A stretch of 64,000 nt of DNA from an uncultured Spirochaetales bacterium (GTDB taxonomy: Bacteria > Spirochaetota > Spirochaetia > Sphaerochaetales > Sphaerochaetaceae), in the NCBI GenBank assembly GCA_934276485.1, contig CAKQTE010000114.1, positions 1 to 64,000 on the forward strand, given 5' to 3'. The notes under the pieces were generated by a model that was not told where the DNA came from, did no database searches, and was given only the letters and a program-made list of their open reading frames with translations. How positions within the stretch are numbered: the stretch's first letter is position 1; each line of letters opens with the position of its first letter. The translations under genes were made by a program, and so were the position numbers. This document shows, one piece after another, positions 42,523 to 50,901 of this stretch.

Positions 42523-44196
42523 ATGAATAGAGCTGATGCGCTATTGAGAGGAAACCATAATAGAAAGAACATGATTCTTGCAACAGTTTCAGGTGTTGCA
42601 ACAACAAAGACAGAGCTAGTAGAGCTATTTGACGAAAAGATTCCATCTGTTGATGTAATCACAACAAAAAGCTTTCAGGTAGTGGCTACAAGCGGAAACA
42701 GGGAACCTGTTGTCTGCTCTCCATCTACAGGGGATTTTGGAAACTCTGTTGGTCTTAGAAATCCTGGAATGGATGTTGCTTGGCCTGAATTGAAAGCCCT
42801 TAAGGATAAGGGTATGCGTGCTATCTTGAATATCTCATTAGCTGCATCAAATCCTGATGATTTCATTACTCTTGTAAAGCGCTTTGACTCTGTTGCAGAT
42901 ATGCTAGAGCTAAACTTCTCATGTCCACATGCTCTAGGTGGATTTGGTGCAAGCATAGGAACAGATATTAATGTTGCTCGTGAATATACAGAGAAGATAG
43001 TTACTGCTTGTCCCGATAGAAAAGCTCTTCTTATTGTTAAGCTATCTCCAAATGTCGATAATATCGGAGAGATAGCAAAGGCGGTCGTGGATGCTGGTGC
43101 AGATGGTGTTGCCGCAATAAATACAGTTGGTCCTAAGCTTTATATCAATGAAGATTCTGGAACTCCAATTCTTAACAACAAACTTGGTGGCAAGGGTGGC
43201 GCTAGCGGGGAATGGGTATTTGACCGCGCGCTAGAAGCAATAAAGGAAATAAGAGAAGCTCTTGGCGATGAGCCTATCATCCTTGGAATGGGTGGAGTAA
43301 CAGACGAGAAAGATGCTCGTAAGATGATCGATGCAGGTGCAGACTCAGTTGGAATCGGATCCGCTCTATCCAGAGTTGAGCCTTCAAAGTGGGAAGATTA
43401 TTTCAATGCTATCAAGCTCAACAGGGATGCTCGTGCATTTGTTTCTACGGAGAACAAGCTTGTATACACACCTCATAAAGTACTAAAAGCAAATAAACAC
43501 TCTGAAGATATCTTGATCCTCACTCTCTCTGGCTCCATGGATTGTCACCCTGGAGAGTTTGCATTCTTATGGGTTCCTGGAAAGGGAGAGAAGCCATTTA
43601 GCATTGCAAGAAACAATCCTTTGACATTTCTGATAAAGAAAAGAGGGGAGTTCACCACTTCTTGCTTTGACTTGAAAGAAGGCGACACCGTATATACAAG
43701 AGGCTTGTATGGTAAGCCAATGGATATCGAATACTCCGAAAAAGCTCTCTTGATCGCAGGAGGATCTGGAGTAGCTGTCCTTCCTCTCGTTGCTGAGCGC
43801 TTGAAGCCACTTGGCGCCAAGATGGATATCAGAGTAGGCGTTGTCCAAGCATCAAACGGCTCTGATCCTCTTGAGGATGTTCTCTCATCCTATGGAAAAT
43901 ATACATCAATTGCAGATGATGGAAAGCCAGGAAGAGTATTGGATTCAATAGACAGAGAGTCTGTATCTGGAGATGTTAGAGCATACGTAGTAGGACCTGG
44001 AAAGATGATGGAAAACGCTGCAAAGAAGCTTGAAGAGCTAGGTCTTTCGGATGATAGAATCCTCATGTCCATGGAAAAGAACACAATGTGTGGAATTGGA
44101 ATGTGCGGTGAGTGTGTATGTGGTGGAAAGCTACCTTGTAAGGAAGGAACATTCTTTACTTGGAAGGAGCTTAAGGAGAACCACGTATGTCTATGA
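42523..44196 (+). CDS. pyrDK: Dihydroorotate dehydrogenase fused to its electron-transfer subunit (PyrD-PyrK)
   Basis: A 557-residue fusion of the two subunits of the NAD-dependent class 1B enzyme. Residues 1-310 are the FMN barrel PyrD, with the catalytic Cys in ELNFSCPHALGGFG, AINTVGPKLYINED and the phosphate motif GVTDEKDARKMIDAGADSVGIG. Residues about 320-557 are PyrK: FAD-binding region (GDTVYTRGLYGKPM), NAD-binding GGSGVAVLPLVAERL and a [2Fe-2S] cluster with Cys523, Cys528, Cys531 and Cys539. The normal complex passes electrons from dihydroorotate via FMN, Fe-S and FAD to NAD; here both halves are one chain. It overlaps pyrC by 10 nt. Confidence 0.93.
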   Translation: MNRADALLRGNHNRKNMILATVSGVATTKTELVELFDEKIPSVDVITTKSFQVVATSGNREPVVCSPSTGDFGNSVGLRNPGMDVAWPELKALKDKGMRAILNISLAASNPDDFITLVKRFDSVADMLELNFSCPHALGGFGASIGTDINVAREYTEKIVTACPDRKALLIVKLSPNVDNIGEIAKAVVDAGADGVAAINTVGPKLYINEDSGTPILNNKLGGKGGASGEWVFDRALEAIKEIREALGDEPIILGMGGVTDEKDARKMIDAGADSVGIGSALSRVEPSKWEDYFNAIKLNRDARAFVSTENKLVYTPHKVLKANKHSEDILILTLSGSMDCHPGEFAFLWVPGKGEKPFSIARNNPLTFLIKKRGEFTTSCFDLKEGDTVYTRGLYGKPMDIEYSEKALLIAGGSGVAVLPLVAERLKPLGAKMDIRVGVVQASNGSDPLEDVLSSYGKYTSIADDGKPGRVLDSIDRESVSGDVRAYVVGPGKMMENAAKKLEELGLSDDRILMSMEKNTMCGIGMCGECVCGGKLPCKEGTFFTWKELKENHVCL

Positions 44197-45227
44197 TCGA
44201 TCCCCATGTTCATCTTAGAGATTGGAATCAAAAGGACAAGGAAACACTCTCTCATGGCTTGATGGTTGCAAAAAAGGCAGGCTTTTCACATGTTTTTGAT
44301 ATGCCAAACACAAATCCTGCGCTCACAAACAGGGATGCTATCATAGAGCGCTTGGCTGACGCAGGAGATGTCGTAAGAAAGATCAAGGGCATGCACTACC
44401 ACCTATATGCAGGACTTACTGGAGATATGGACCAAGCCAAAGCCATGGTTGATGTCTACAATGAACTATTTCCACTTGTTGTTGGACTAAAGCTATTTGC
44501 AGGCCATTCAACTGGAAATATGGGAATAGTGGATGAAGAGACTCAACGAAAGATCTTCTCAACACTCTCTAGCTGTGGCTACAAAGGTGTTTTGGCTGTC
44601 CACTCGGAAAAAGAATCATACATGAAGCCGGAATTGTATGAAAAGGGCAAGTGGGAGACACACTCTCTTTCCCGACCTAAAGAAGCTGAAATCGAGTCTG
44701 TGAGAGATATGATTGATTTTGCACGAGGCGCTGGCTTTGAAGGAACGCTGCATATTGCACATGTCTCAACTCGTGGTGCGATTGAGCTAGTTAAGGCCAA
44801 TCGTGATAAAATGAAAATTACAATGGGGGCAACTCCGCACCATGCTATGTATTCAACAGAGGATGCTCGCGATTACTCAAGATTTCTAAAGATGAATCCA
44901 CCCCTAAGAGATAAAGAAGATAGGGATTATCTATTTGATTCAATTGTAAATGGCGATATCGATTGGATAGAATCCGATCATGCACCTCATACTCTGCTAG
45001 ACAAGGAAAATGGAGCATCAGGTATTCCAGGCTTTGCAGGCATGTTATCCCTTGCTAACAAACTAAGAAAGGAAGGAGTCTCAGAGGAGCGCCTATCTGA
45101 ATTATTCGGGCGTAACGCTATTCTTGCATTTGGCTTGGATGATGAGGAAATATCTGTTCCAAAGGACCTGAAGAGACGCTTTGTTTCCATTGAGGATGAG
45201 TATCCGATAAAGCCGTTTTTGTTCTAG
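44187..45227 (+). CDS. pyrC: Dihydroorotase
   Basis: A 346-residue amidohydrolase closing carbamoyl-aspartate to dihydroorotate. Metal-binding residues are in MIDPHVHLRDW (HxH), LKLFAGHSTGN (lysine), LAVHSEKES, HIAHVSTRGA and WIESDHAPHTL. A compact type is suggested by the short length. The order pyrBI-pyrE-pyrF-pyrDK-pyrC gives all de novo steps from carbamoyl phosphate to UMP; carAB is not in the window. ATG at 44187 has AAGGAG 8 nt upstream. Confidence 0.92.
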   Translation: MSMIDPHVHLRDWNQKDKETLSHGLMVAKKAGFSHVFDMPNTNPALTNRDAIIERLADAGDVVRKIKGMHYHLYAGLTGDMDQAKAMVDVYNELFPLVVGLKLFAGHSTGNMGIVDEETQRKIFSTLSSCGYKGVLAVHSEKESYMKPELYEKGKWETHSLSRPKEAEIESVRDMIDFARGAGFEGTLHIAHVSTRGAIELVKANRDKMKITMGATPHHAMYSTEDARDYSRFLKMNPPLRDKEDRDYLFDSIVNGDIDWIESDHAPHTLLDKENGASGIPGFAGMLSLANKLRKEGVSEERLSELFGRNAILAFGLDDEEISVPKDLKRRFVSIEDEYPIKPFLF

Positions 45228-45268
45228 TTTTTTTTCGATATGTCATTTTTCGGTGGTTTTATCGGATA
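45202..45268. repeat. 11-bp perfect inverted repeat spanning the pyrC end and the corA promoter region
   Basis: TATCCGATAAA (45202-45212, in the last pyrC codons) is repeated in inverted form as TTTATCGGATA (45258-45268), with GCCG/CGGTGG extending the similarity inward. The 45-nt centre contains a run of eight Ts. It may be a long-loop terminator or an operator. Confidence 0.4.
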
Positions 45269-45276
45269 TTAAATTA

Positions 45277-45285
45277 TGGTATTCT
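45277..45285 (+). promoter_or_regulatory. Extended -10 of the corA transcript
   Basis: TGGTATTCT (hexamer TATTCT at 45280-45285) would start transcription near 45292, 24 nt before the leader peptide. No strong -35 is apparent. Confidence 0.4.
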
Positions 45286-45315
45286 TGTAGTGATTTGATT
45301 AAGAGGAGAGTTTTC

Positions 45316-45393
45316 ATGGACGACGGTGGAAGTACACCTTTACCTATAAACGCAGTGAATAAAGCAATTGCACGTCCTAGGAAGGCTCTCTAA
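45316..45393 (+). CDS. MgtL-like leader peptide upstream of corA
   Basis: A 25-codon ORF with a very strong ribosome-binding site (AGAGGAGAG, about 6 nt before ATG 45316), ending with TAA at 45391-45393. It begins MDDGGSTPLP and ends ARPRKAL. The acidic start followed by TPLP resembles the Salmonella MgtL leader (MEPDPTPLP..). There, low magnesium destabilises ribosomes on acidic and proline codons and so switches the downstream magnesium transporter on. The gene 34 nt downstream is corA, also a magnesium transporter. Codons 20-23 (R-P-R-K) contain the first of three CCTAGG boxes that form competing hairpins. Confidence 0.7.
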   Translation: MDDGGSTPLPINAVNKAIARPRKAL

Positions 45394-45421
45394 CAAAAGC
45401 TATCCTAGGGCTACCTAGGAG
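45374..45421 (+). promoter_or_regulatory. Mutually exclusive hairpins controlling the corA ribosome-binding site
   Basis: Three CCTAGG boxes lie at 45376-45381, 45404-45409 and 45414-45419; each is self-complementary and can pair with either neighbour. Box 1 with box 2 forms a stem of 13 pairs in 14 positions (45374-45387 with 45398-45411, one A-A mismatch, two G-U). Box 2 with box 3 forms a 7-bp stem with loop GCTA that covers AGGAG (45417-45421), the Shine-Dalgarno sequence of corA. Box 1 lies inside the leader ORF, so a translating ribosome decides which hairpin forms. This is the logic of translation attenuation. Confidence 0.7.
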
Positions 45422-45426
45422 ACAAG

Positions 45427-46452
45427 ATGATTACCAATAGAACAGATTTATCAATAAACCAGAACTATCTTTGGGTAGATGTCAGAGATATGGATAGAGA
45501 TGATATTGCAGTCTTGACAGATGAATACATGATTTCATCTGAACTTCTTGCAGATATCATGGACGTTGATGAGCAGGCAAGAATTGAAAAAGAGGATGAC
45601 TATGTTGTCATCATCTGTAGAGTGCCTGTCGATTTTGAAGACGATGACGATGATCCTCTAGAGAGAAGATCTTTACCTCTAGGCATTATCCTATATCCAG
45701 ATAAAGTCATCACTATCTGCAGAGGAGACAGTGTTGTTATCGAAGACTTTGCTCGCCATAGATTCAGACAATGTCCTGTGGATACAAAGGAAGGTTTTGT
45801 AATCTCAATCCTTGGTAGAGCTGCATTGGTATATACAAGACTTTTGAAATACATCAATAGACAGAAGGATCTGGTTGAAGAACAGCTTAATAAAGCTATC
45901 ATGAACTATGAGCTATTGCAGCTATTGGCAATCCAAAAGTCACTTGTATTCTTGACAACATCTGTCACAAGTAACCAAATGCTTCTTGAACGATTGCAGA
46001 AGACTCCTTATTTCAAGCTCAATAACGATGAGGAGACAGAGTTCTTGGAAGATACCATAATCGATAACAAACAGGCTATTGAGATGGCTACTATCTATGC
46101 AGATATCCTCACAGGAACAATGGACGCGTATGCATCCGTCATTGGTAATAACATGAACGTCATCATGAAGAGACTGACTGTAGTGTCTCTTTGCTTGATG
46201 TTCCCAACATTCATCACAGGCTTCTTTGGAATGAACATAGACCTTCCTTTTCTTGGGGGAGAGTGGGCATGGATCATCCTTGCTGTAGTCTGTGCAATTG
46301 TTGCAGTTCTTAGTTATCTATTTATATCTGTTACAAGTAATGTCTCGCCCTTGAAAGCGAATAATCTGTTGAAGAAGAGCAAGAAGAAGTCTCCTTCCCA
46401 GATTAAGTACATGAGACGTAAGAGGGCAAAATTAAAGAACCAGGATGAGTAG
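45427..46452 (+). CDS. corA: CorA-family magnesium/divalent cation transporter
   Basis: A 341-residue CorA-type channel. A large acidic cytoplasmic domain (about 1-270) precedes two C-terminal membrane helices. The first ends in the diagnostic GMN motif (LMFPTFITGFFGMNIDLPF), the second is WAWIILAVVCAIVAVLSYLF, and a basic tail follows (LLKKSKKKSPSQIKYMRRKR). It imports Mg2+ (or Co2+/Ni2+) as a pentamer gated by internal Mg2+. The ATG lies 5 nt after AGGAG, which is part of the regulatory hairpin. Followed by a terminator shared with rlmI. Confidence 0.93.
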   Translation: MITNRTDLSINQNYLWVDVRDMDRDDIAVLTDEYMISSELLADIMDVDEQARIEKEDDYVVIICRVPVDFEDDDDDPLERRSLPLGIILYPDKVITICRGDSVVIEDFARHRFRQCPVDTKEGFVISILGRAALVYTRLLKYINRQKDLVEEQLNKAIMNYELLQLLAIQKSLVFLTTSVTSNQMLLERLQKTPYFKLNNDEETEFLEDTIIDNKQAIEMATIYADILTGTMDAYASVIGNNMNVIMKRLTVVSLCLMFPTFITGFFGMNIDLPFLGGEWAWIILAVVCAIVAVLSYLFISVTSNVSPLKANNLLKKSKKKSPSQIKYMRRKRAKLKNQDE

Positions 46453-46460
46453 AATAGAAG

Positions 46461-46485
46461 AAGGGATGCCTTGCTGGCATCCCTT
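46461..46485. terminator. Bidirectional terminator between corA and the methyltransferase gene
   Basis: AAGGGATGCC (46461-46470) and GGCATCCCTT (46476-46485) form a perfect 10-bp stem with a 5-nt loop. Confidence 0.9.
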
Positions 46486-46497
46486 TCTTGGTCCTTT

Positions 46498-47718
46498 CTA
46501 TTTAATAACCTTTATTACATATCCCTTTAGGTATTCTGATTCAGGGAATGAAAGACGCACTGGATGATCTTCTCCTGCAGATAGAGTTCTTAGTATCTGG
46601 ATCTCTACGCCAGCATCGGAAGCTGCCCATGCAAGAGTTAGCTTGAAGTTCTCTCTAGTCATTGCGCCAGAGCAAGAGAATGTGAATATGATTCCGCCAT
46701 CCTTTATCTTTGTCATTGCAACACGATTTAGGTCCTTGTAAGCTTTCTGGGCGTTCTCAAGCTGTCCCTTTGTCTTTGCAAGCTTTGGTGGGTCCAGGAT
46801 GATCAAATCGTAGTAGTCATCTTCAATTTCACGAATGTAATCAAAAGCATCGGCTTGTTTGATTGTGACCTTGTCTCTTGAGTTTTCTCTCAACACGCCT
46901 TTGTTTTCATTCAAGTGTACTTGATACAACAAGTGCCTAAGTGCAGACTCCGAACCATCAACTGCATCAACAGATTCTGCTCCTGATTTAAGTGCGTGGA
47001 GTGTAAAGCCTCCTGTGTATGAACAAACATCCAACACGCGTTTCTTGTTAACATACTCTTCCAGAATCTTTCTATTATCTCGTTGATCGCAATAGAATCC
47101 GGATTTCTGACCCTTGCCAGGTTCTACCTCATAGTAGATGCCATTTTCAATGAAAGAGATGTTCTTTCTATCTTGTTCGTTCTCTTCCTTTCCATTCTTG
47201 AAAAGGCGTACATTTTGTTTTAGGCTTTCTGCTTTCGCATATTGAGGATCAACAGTGATCTGAATGCAAGATGGCTTTAGAATCTCTTCAAGAGCTTGTA
47301 TGATATCCAATAAAAAGTGTTCTGCAAAGCGTGATGATATGATGCCTCTTAGCTCTGAGCCATACGCATCAAGAGAGAATCCTGGAATGAAGTCAGCTTC
47401 TCCATGAATTAGCCTAAATGCAGTTGTTTCTGGTCTTTTCAATAGCGCCCTACGTCTAAGAACGCTTTCTTTAACAAGAGTCTTTACATATTCATTGCCA
47501 ATCTTTGTTGATTTATCCCAACTTAGAAGATGAAGAAGAATGTGGCTCTTCTCATCGTACCAGCCATATGCGATGAATGAGTTTCTTGATGAATAAACTT
47601 CTGCCCAATCGCCATCTGTAAATGCTGGCGAAACTGAATCTATTGCTCCTGAGAAGACCCAAGGATGGTGCTTCAATAGCTGTTTTTCCTTGCCTTCTTT
47701 TATAGTAATTCTATACAT
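46498..47718 (-). CDS. Class I rRNA methyltransferase with PUA domain (RlmI-like)
   Basis: A 406-residue SAM-dependent methyltransferase of the RlmI/RlmK/RlmL C-terminal type. The N-terminal PUA RNA-binding domain (ITIKEGKEKQLLKHHPWVFSG) is followed by a middle EEHUD-like domain and a Rossmann domain with VCSYTGGFTLHALKSGA (SAM) and LIILDPPKLAKTKGQ. The Cys-containing FTFSCSGAM matches m5C methyltransferases such as 23S rRNA m5C1962 enzyme RlmI. The target is inferred. It converges on corA and is divergent from the phosphatase gene. Confidence 0.88.
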   Translation of the reverse strand: MYRITIKEGKEKQLLKHHPWVFSGAIDSVSPAFTDGDWAEVYSSRNSFIAYGWYDEKSHILLHLLSWDKSTKIGNEYVKTLVKESVLRRRALLKRPETTAFRLIHGEADFIPGFSLDAYGSELRGIISSRFAEHFLLDIIQALEEILKPSCIQITVDPQYAKAESLKQNVRLFKNGKEENEQDRKNISFIENGIYYEVEPGKGQKSGFYCDQRDNRKILEEYVNKKRVLDVCSYTGGFTLHALKSGAESVDAVDGSESALRHLLYQVHLNENKGVLRENSRDKVTIKQADAFDYIREIEDDYYDLIILDPPKLAKTKGQLENAQKAYKDLNRVAMTKIKDGGIIFTFSCSGAMTRENFKLTLAWAASDAGVEIQILRTLSAGEDHPVRLSFPESEYLKGYVIKVIK

Positions 47719-47783
47719 GATTCACAAACTACATTTTGTTTTGATAATTTGCAAGATGAGAACAAAGGAGTATGCTGTTTGAT

Positions 47784-48446
47784 ATGAGATTTATCGTTTT
47801 TGATCTTGATGGAACGCTACTAAATACACTTGAAGATATTAGAGCAAGCATAAACTATGCTCGTAAGGCATTCGATGGGGAACCAATAAGCCTTGATGAT
47901 ACCAAACGCTATATTGGTTCAGGATTGAGAAAAGCATTGACTTCGTCAATTGTTGAACATGGTCCAAGACTTGAAAATGAAGACGAGGAAGATTTGATGT
48001 TCCAATTGTTGATGCAATACTATCGCAATCATCCATCTCCTAATACTGTCCTCTATAAGGGTATTCCAGAGTTGATCGCAACTCTAAAGAGCCATGGATA
48101 TGGACTTGCTATACTTTCAAATAAAGCTGATGACATAGTCCAGAAGATATGGCCAAACTTCTTTGAAGAAGGAACCTTTGATGTAATTCAAGGTAAACTT
48201 CCTGATTATCCATTAAAGCCCGATAAGGCTGTTGTCGATCGTTTATTCGATAGACTTAAGTGCAAAAAAGAAGATGTTGCTTTGATCGGAGACAGTGAAG
48301 TTGATTACAAGACCGCTATTAACTCAGGTCTAAGGTACATAATCGTAAACTATGGCTTTAGAACCAAGGATACCCTTTTAAAGCAGGGCATAGATTCCAT
48401 CGATCATGTTCCTTCTCTAGATGAGATCGAAGCGTTATGGACATAG
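47784..48446 (+). CDS. HAD hydrolase, phosphoglycolate phosphatase-like
   Basis: A 220-residue HAD phosphatase: motif I IVFDLDGTLLNTLED, motif II AILSNKADD, the lysine in YPLKPDKAVVD and motif IV ALIGDSEVDYKTAINSG. It probably removes phosphate from 2-phosphoglycolate or a similar small metabolite. The start is uncertain: ATG 47784 gives the family N-terminus but is 13 nt from AAAGGAG, while ATG 47772 is only 1 nt from it. It overlaps the alpha/beta hydrolase gene by 10 nt. Confidence 0.85.
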   Translation: MRFIVFDLDGTLLNTLEDIRASINYARKAFDGEPISLDDTKRYIGSGLRKALTSSIVEHGPRLENEDEEDLMFQLLMQYYRNHPSPNTVLYKGIPELIATLKSHGYGLAILSNKADDIVQKIWPNFFEEGTFDVIQGKLPDYPLKPDKAVVDRLFDRLKCKKEDVALIGDSEVDYKTAINSGLRYIIVNYGFRTKDTLLKQGIDSIDHVPSLDEIEALWT

Positions 48447-49114
48447 ACCTCAATTATGTCAAAAAGGGAGAAGGAGAGACATTGATCCTGCTTCATGGAA
48501 ATGGTGAGGATCTTTCGTATTTTGTTAATCAAATCGATTTCTTCTCTCAATATTTCACAGTCTATGCACTCGACTCACGCTCTCATGGCTCTTCTGATCG
48601 TGGAGAAGGGGAGTTAACACTCGACAGAATGAGTGATGATCTATACGCTTTCTGCGTCTCTCATGACATATCGAAAGCCAACATACTCGGATTTTCAGAT
48701 GGCGCAAATATCGCATTGTTGTTTGCCATAAAGCATCCAAAGATGGTGGAAAGATTGATTTTGAATGGTGGAAACCTGTTTCCCATGGGCCTAAAGCCAA
48801 ATGTGCTAAATGAGATAGCGTCAGACTATTATAGAATCAAGGACAAACCTGAAAGAATAAGAGAGAAGGAACTCCTTAGACTAATGCTATATGAACCAAA
48901 TATAAAGCCAGATGCGCTAAAGAGTATAATGGCGCCTTCTCTTGTTGTTGTAGGGAAAGATGATATGATCAGACGAAAGCACTCAAAGCTGATTTCTTCA
49001 TCTTTGCAAAAAGGAAAGATGATAGAGCTTGAAGGTAATCACTTTGTCGCCTATGATAATCCCGGGGCATTTAACAAAACAGTTATTGATTTTTTGTTGG
49101 ATAAAGATTGTTAA
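48437..49114 (+). CDS. Alpha/beta-fold hydrolase
   Basis: A 225-residue hydrolase with oxyanion motif LILLHGNGED, nucleophile elbow ILGFSDGANIALL (Ser in GFSDG), catalytic Asp in VVVGKDDMIRR and His in LEGNHFVAYDNP. No signal peptide, so cytoplasmic. The substrate is an ester, lactone or thioester not predictable from sequence. The start overlaps the end of the phosphatase gene, so the two are translationally coupled. Confidence 0.87.
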   Translation: MDIDLNYVKKGEGETLILLHGNGEDLSYFVNQIDFFSQYFTVYALDSRSHGSSDRGEGELTLDRMSDDLYAFCVSHDISKANILGFSDGANIALLFAIKHPKMVERLILNGGNLFPMGLKPNVLNEIASDYYRIKDKPERIREKELLRLMLYEPNIKPDALKSIMAPSLVVVGKDDMIRRKHSKLISSSLQKGKMIELEGNHFVAYDNPGAFNKTVIDFLLDKDC

Positions 49115-49179
49115 ATAAAGCGATAATGTTTCCAAAACGAATATTTTTTGTTGTAAACTTATAAAAGGAGAGTTTTGCA

Positions 49180-50901
49180 ATGGATATTTCATCAAAAATG
49201 AAAAATGAGGTTCTTGCAGCTGCAAGAAATTATATTAACTATGAGACTAATCCTATCTTTAGGGACGAAGTTGAGAAAGCAATAGAGATGGAAGATTGGG
49301 AAGGTCTATATGATAGATTCTATACTTCTCTTTCTTTTGGTACAGCAGGAATGAGAGGCTTGATCGGCGGTGGAACAAATCGAATCAATTCATTCATGGT
49401 AAGAAAGGTATCACAAGGATTGGCAGATTACCTAAGAGAGGCTGTCGATAAGCCAAGCTGTGTAATTGCATATGATTCACGCTTATTCTCAAGTGACTTT
49501 GCTCTCTCTGCTGCAAAGGTTCTTGCTGCTAATGGTGTAAAGGTACATCTATATGATGTTCTGCATCCAGTTCCAATGCTATCTTTTGCTCTAAGATATC
49601 TAAAAGCAACAGCTGGTATTGTTGTAACAGCATCCCATAACCCTTCTAAGTACAATGGCTATAAAGTATATTGGTCAGACGGAGGTCAGGTTACTCCTCC
49701 ACATGACATTGGCATTGCAGCTAGAGCTAATGCTGTAACTGGCGACCAGATCAAGGATATGGATGAAGAGGAAGCTAGAAAGAGAGGACTATTGGTATCT
49801 GTATCTGCAGATGTTGATGAAGCTTACTACCACATGGTTCTTTCATCTCTTCGCCGTCCAGCTATCGTCCAGAACAGCCCAATTACAGTTGCATATACAC
49901 CACTTCATGGTTCAGGAAACATTCCAGTTAGACATATGCTTCAGGAACTTGGAATCAAGTGCGAAGTTGTTACAGAGCAGGAGATGCCTGATGGAAACTT
50001 CCCAACTGTAAAACTTCCTAATCCAGAGAGCCATGAGGCAATGGAGAGAGTTATCGAGCTGGCTAAGCGCATCAAGGCAGATATCGTTCTGGGAACAGAC
50101 CCTGATGCAGATAGACTCGGTCTTGCCATCCCTACAAATTCAGAGAAGACAGACTATCTATTGCTAACAGGAAACCAGATTGCAACTCTTCTTGTAGACT
50201 ACCTGTTAAATACTGCAATCGAGCAGAACAAGCACGAGGGAAAGAAGCCTTTGGTTGTTAAATCCCTTGTTACAACAGATATCGTTAAGAAGATTACAGA
50301 GAAGAAGGGTGGTGAGTGCAAGGATGTACTTACAGGATTCAAGTACATTGCAGAGCAAATCCAAGCTATCGCAGATGGCAGAAACAAGGATGACTATTTC
50401 TTGTTTGGTTGTGAAGAGTCATATGGCTTCTTGACAGTTCCTGAGGTAAGAGACAAGGACGCAGTATCAAGTGCAGTAGCAGCTGTTGAGATGATGTGCT
50501 ACTACGCAACAAAGGGAATTTCGTTGCAGCAGAGATTGGATGCAATCTATGCAACATATGGCTACTCAACAGAGTGTGTATTCGCTCGCGACTACGAAGG
50601 CGCTGAAGGTAAGGAAAAGATGAAGAACATCATGGCATCCTTCAGAGCTCTAAAGGCAGGAGATACACTTGTTGGAAGAACAATAGAGAGTGTAACTGAC
50701 CTTCTTGGGGAAAATACAGGATTTCCTAAGTCAGATGTAATCATCATCAGATACACATCTGGTGAAAAACTCGTTGTGAGACCTTCTGGAACAGAGCCTA
50801 AGATCAAGTACTACATCTTCCTCCAGGAAGGAGATGGTGGAAGAAAAGCTCTTGAGGACAATCTTGGAGCTATCGTAGACGAGTTCAAGAGCGCATTTTG
50901 A
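49180..50901 (+). CDS. pgcA: Phosphoglucomutase/phosphomannomutase
   Basis: A 573-residue alpha-D-phosphohexomutase interconverting glucose-1-P and glucose-6-P (or mannose/pentose equivalents). Active-site serine loop VVTASHNPSKYNGYKVYW, metal-binding VLGTDPDADRLGLA, sugar-binding FGCEESYGFLTVPEVRDKDA and the C-terminal phosphate motif RPSGTEPKIKYYI are all present, with SFGTAGMRGLIGGG at the N-terminus. The length fits the long PgcA/PGM2-like group. It links hexokinase products to envelope polysaccharide and pentose pathways. ATG with AAAGGAG 9 nt upstream; its TGA overlaps the next ATG. Confidence 0.92.
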   Translation: MDISSKMKNEVLAAARNYINYETNPIFRDEVEKAIEMEDWEGLYDRFYTSLSFGTAGMRGLIGGGTNRINSFMVRKVSQGLADYLREAVDKPSCVIAYDSRLFSSDFALSAAKVLAANGVKVHLYDVLHPVPMLSFALRYLKATAGIVVTASHNPSKYNGYKVYWSDGGQVTPPHDIGIAARANAVTGDQIKDMDEEEARKRGLLVSVSADVDEAYYHMVLSSLRRPAIVQNSPITVAYTPLHGSGNIPVRHMLQELGIKCEVVTEQEMPDGNFPTVKLPNPESHEAMERVIELAKRIKADIVLGTDPDADRLGLAIPTNSEKTDYLLLTGNQIATLLVDYLLNTAIEQNKHEGKKPLVVKSLVTTDIVKKITEKKGGECKDVLTGFKYIAEQIQAIADGRNKDDYFLFGCEESYGFLTVPEVRDKDAVSSAVAAVEMMCYYATKGISLQQRLDAIYATYGYSTECVFARDYEGAEGKEKMKNIMASFRALKAGDTLVGRTIESVTDLLGENTGFPKSDVIIIRYTSGEKLVVRPSGTEPKIKYYIFLQEGDGGRKALEDNLGAIVDEFKSAF

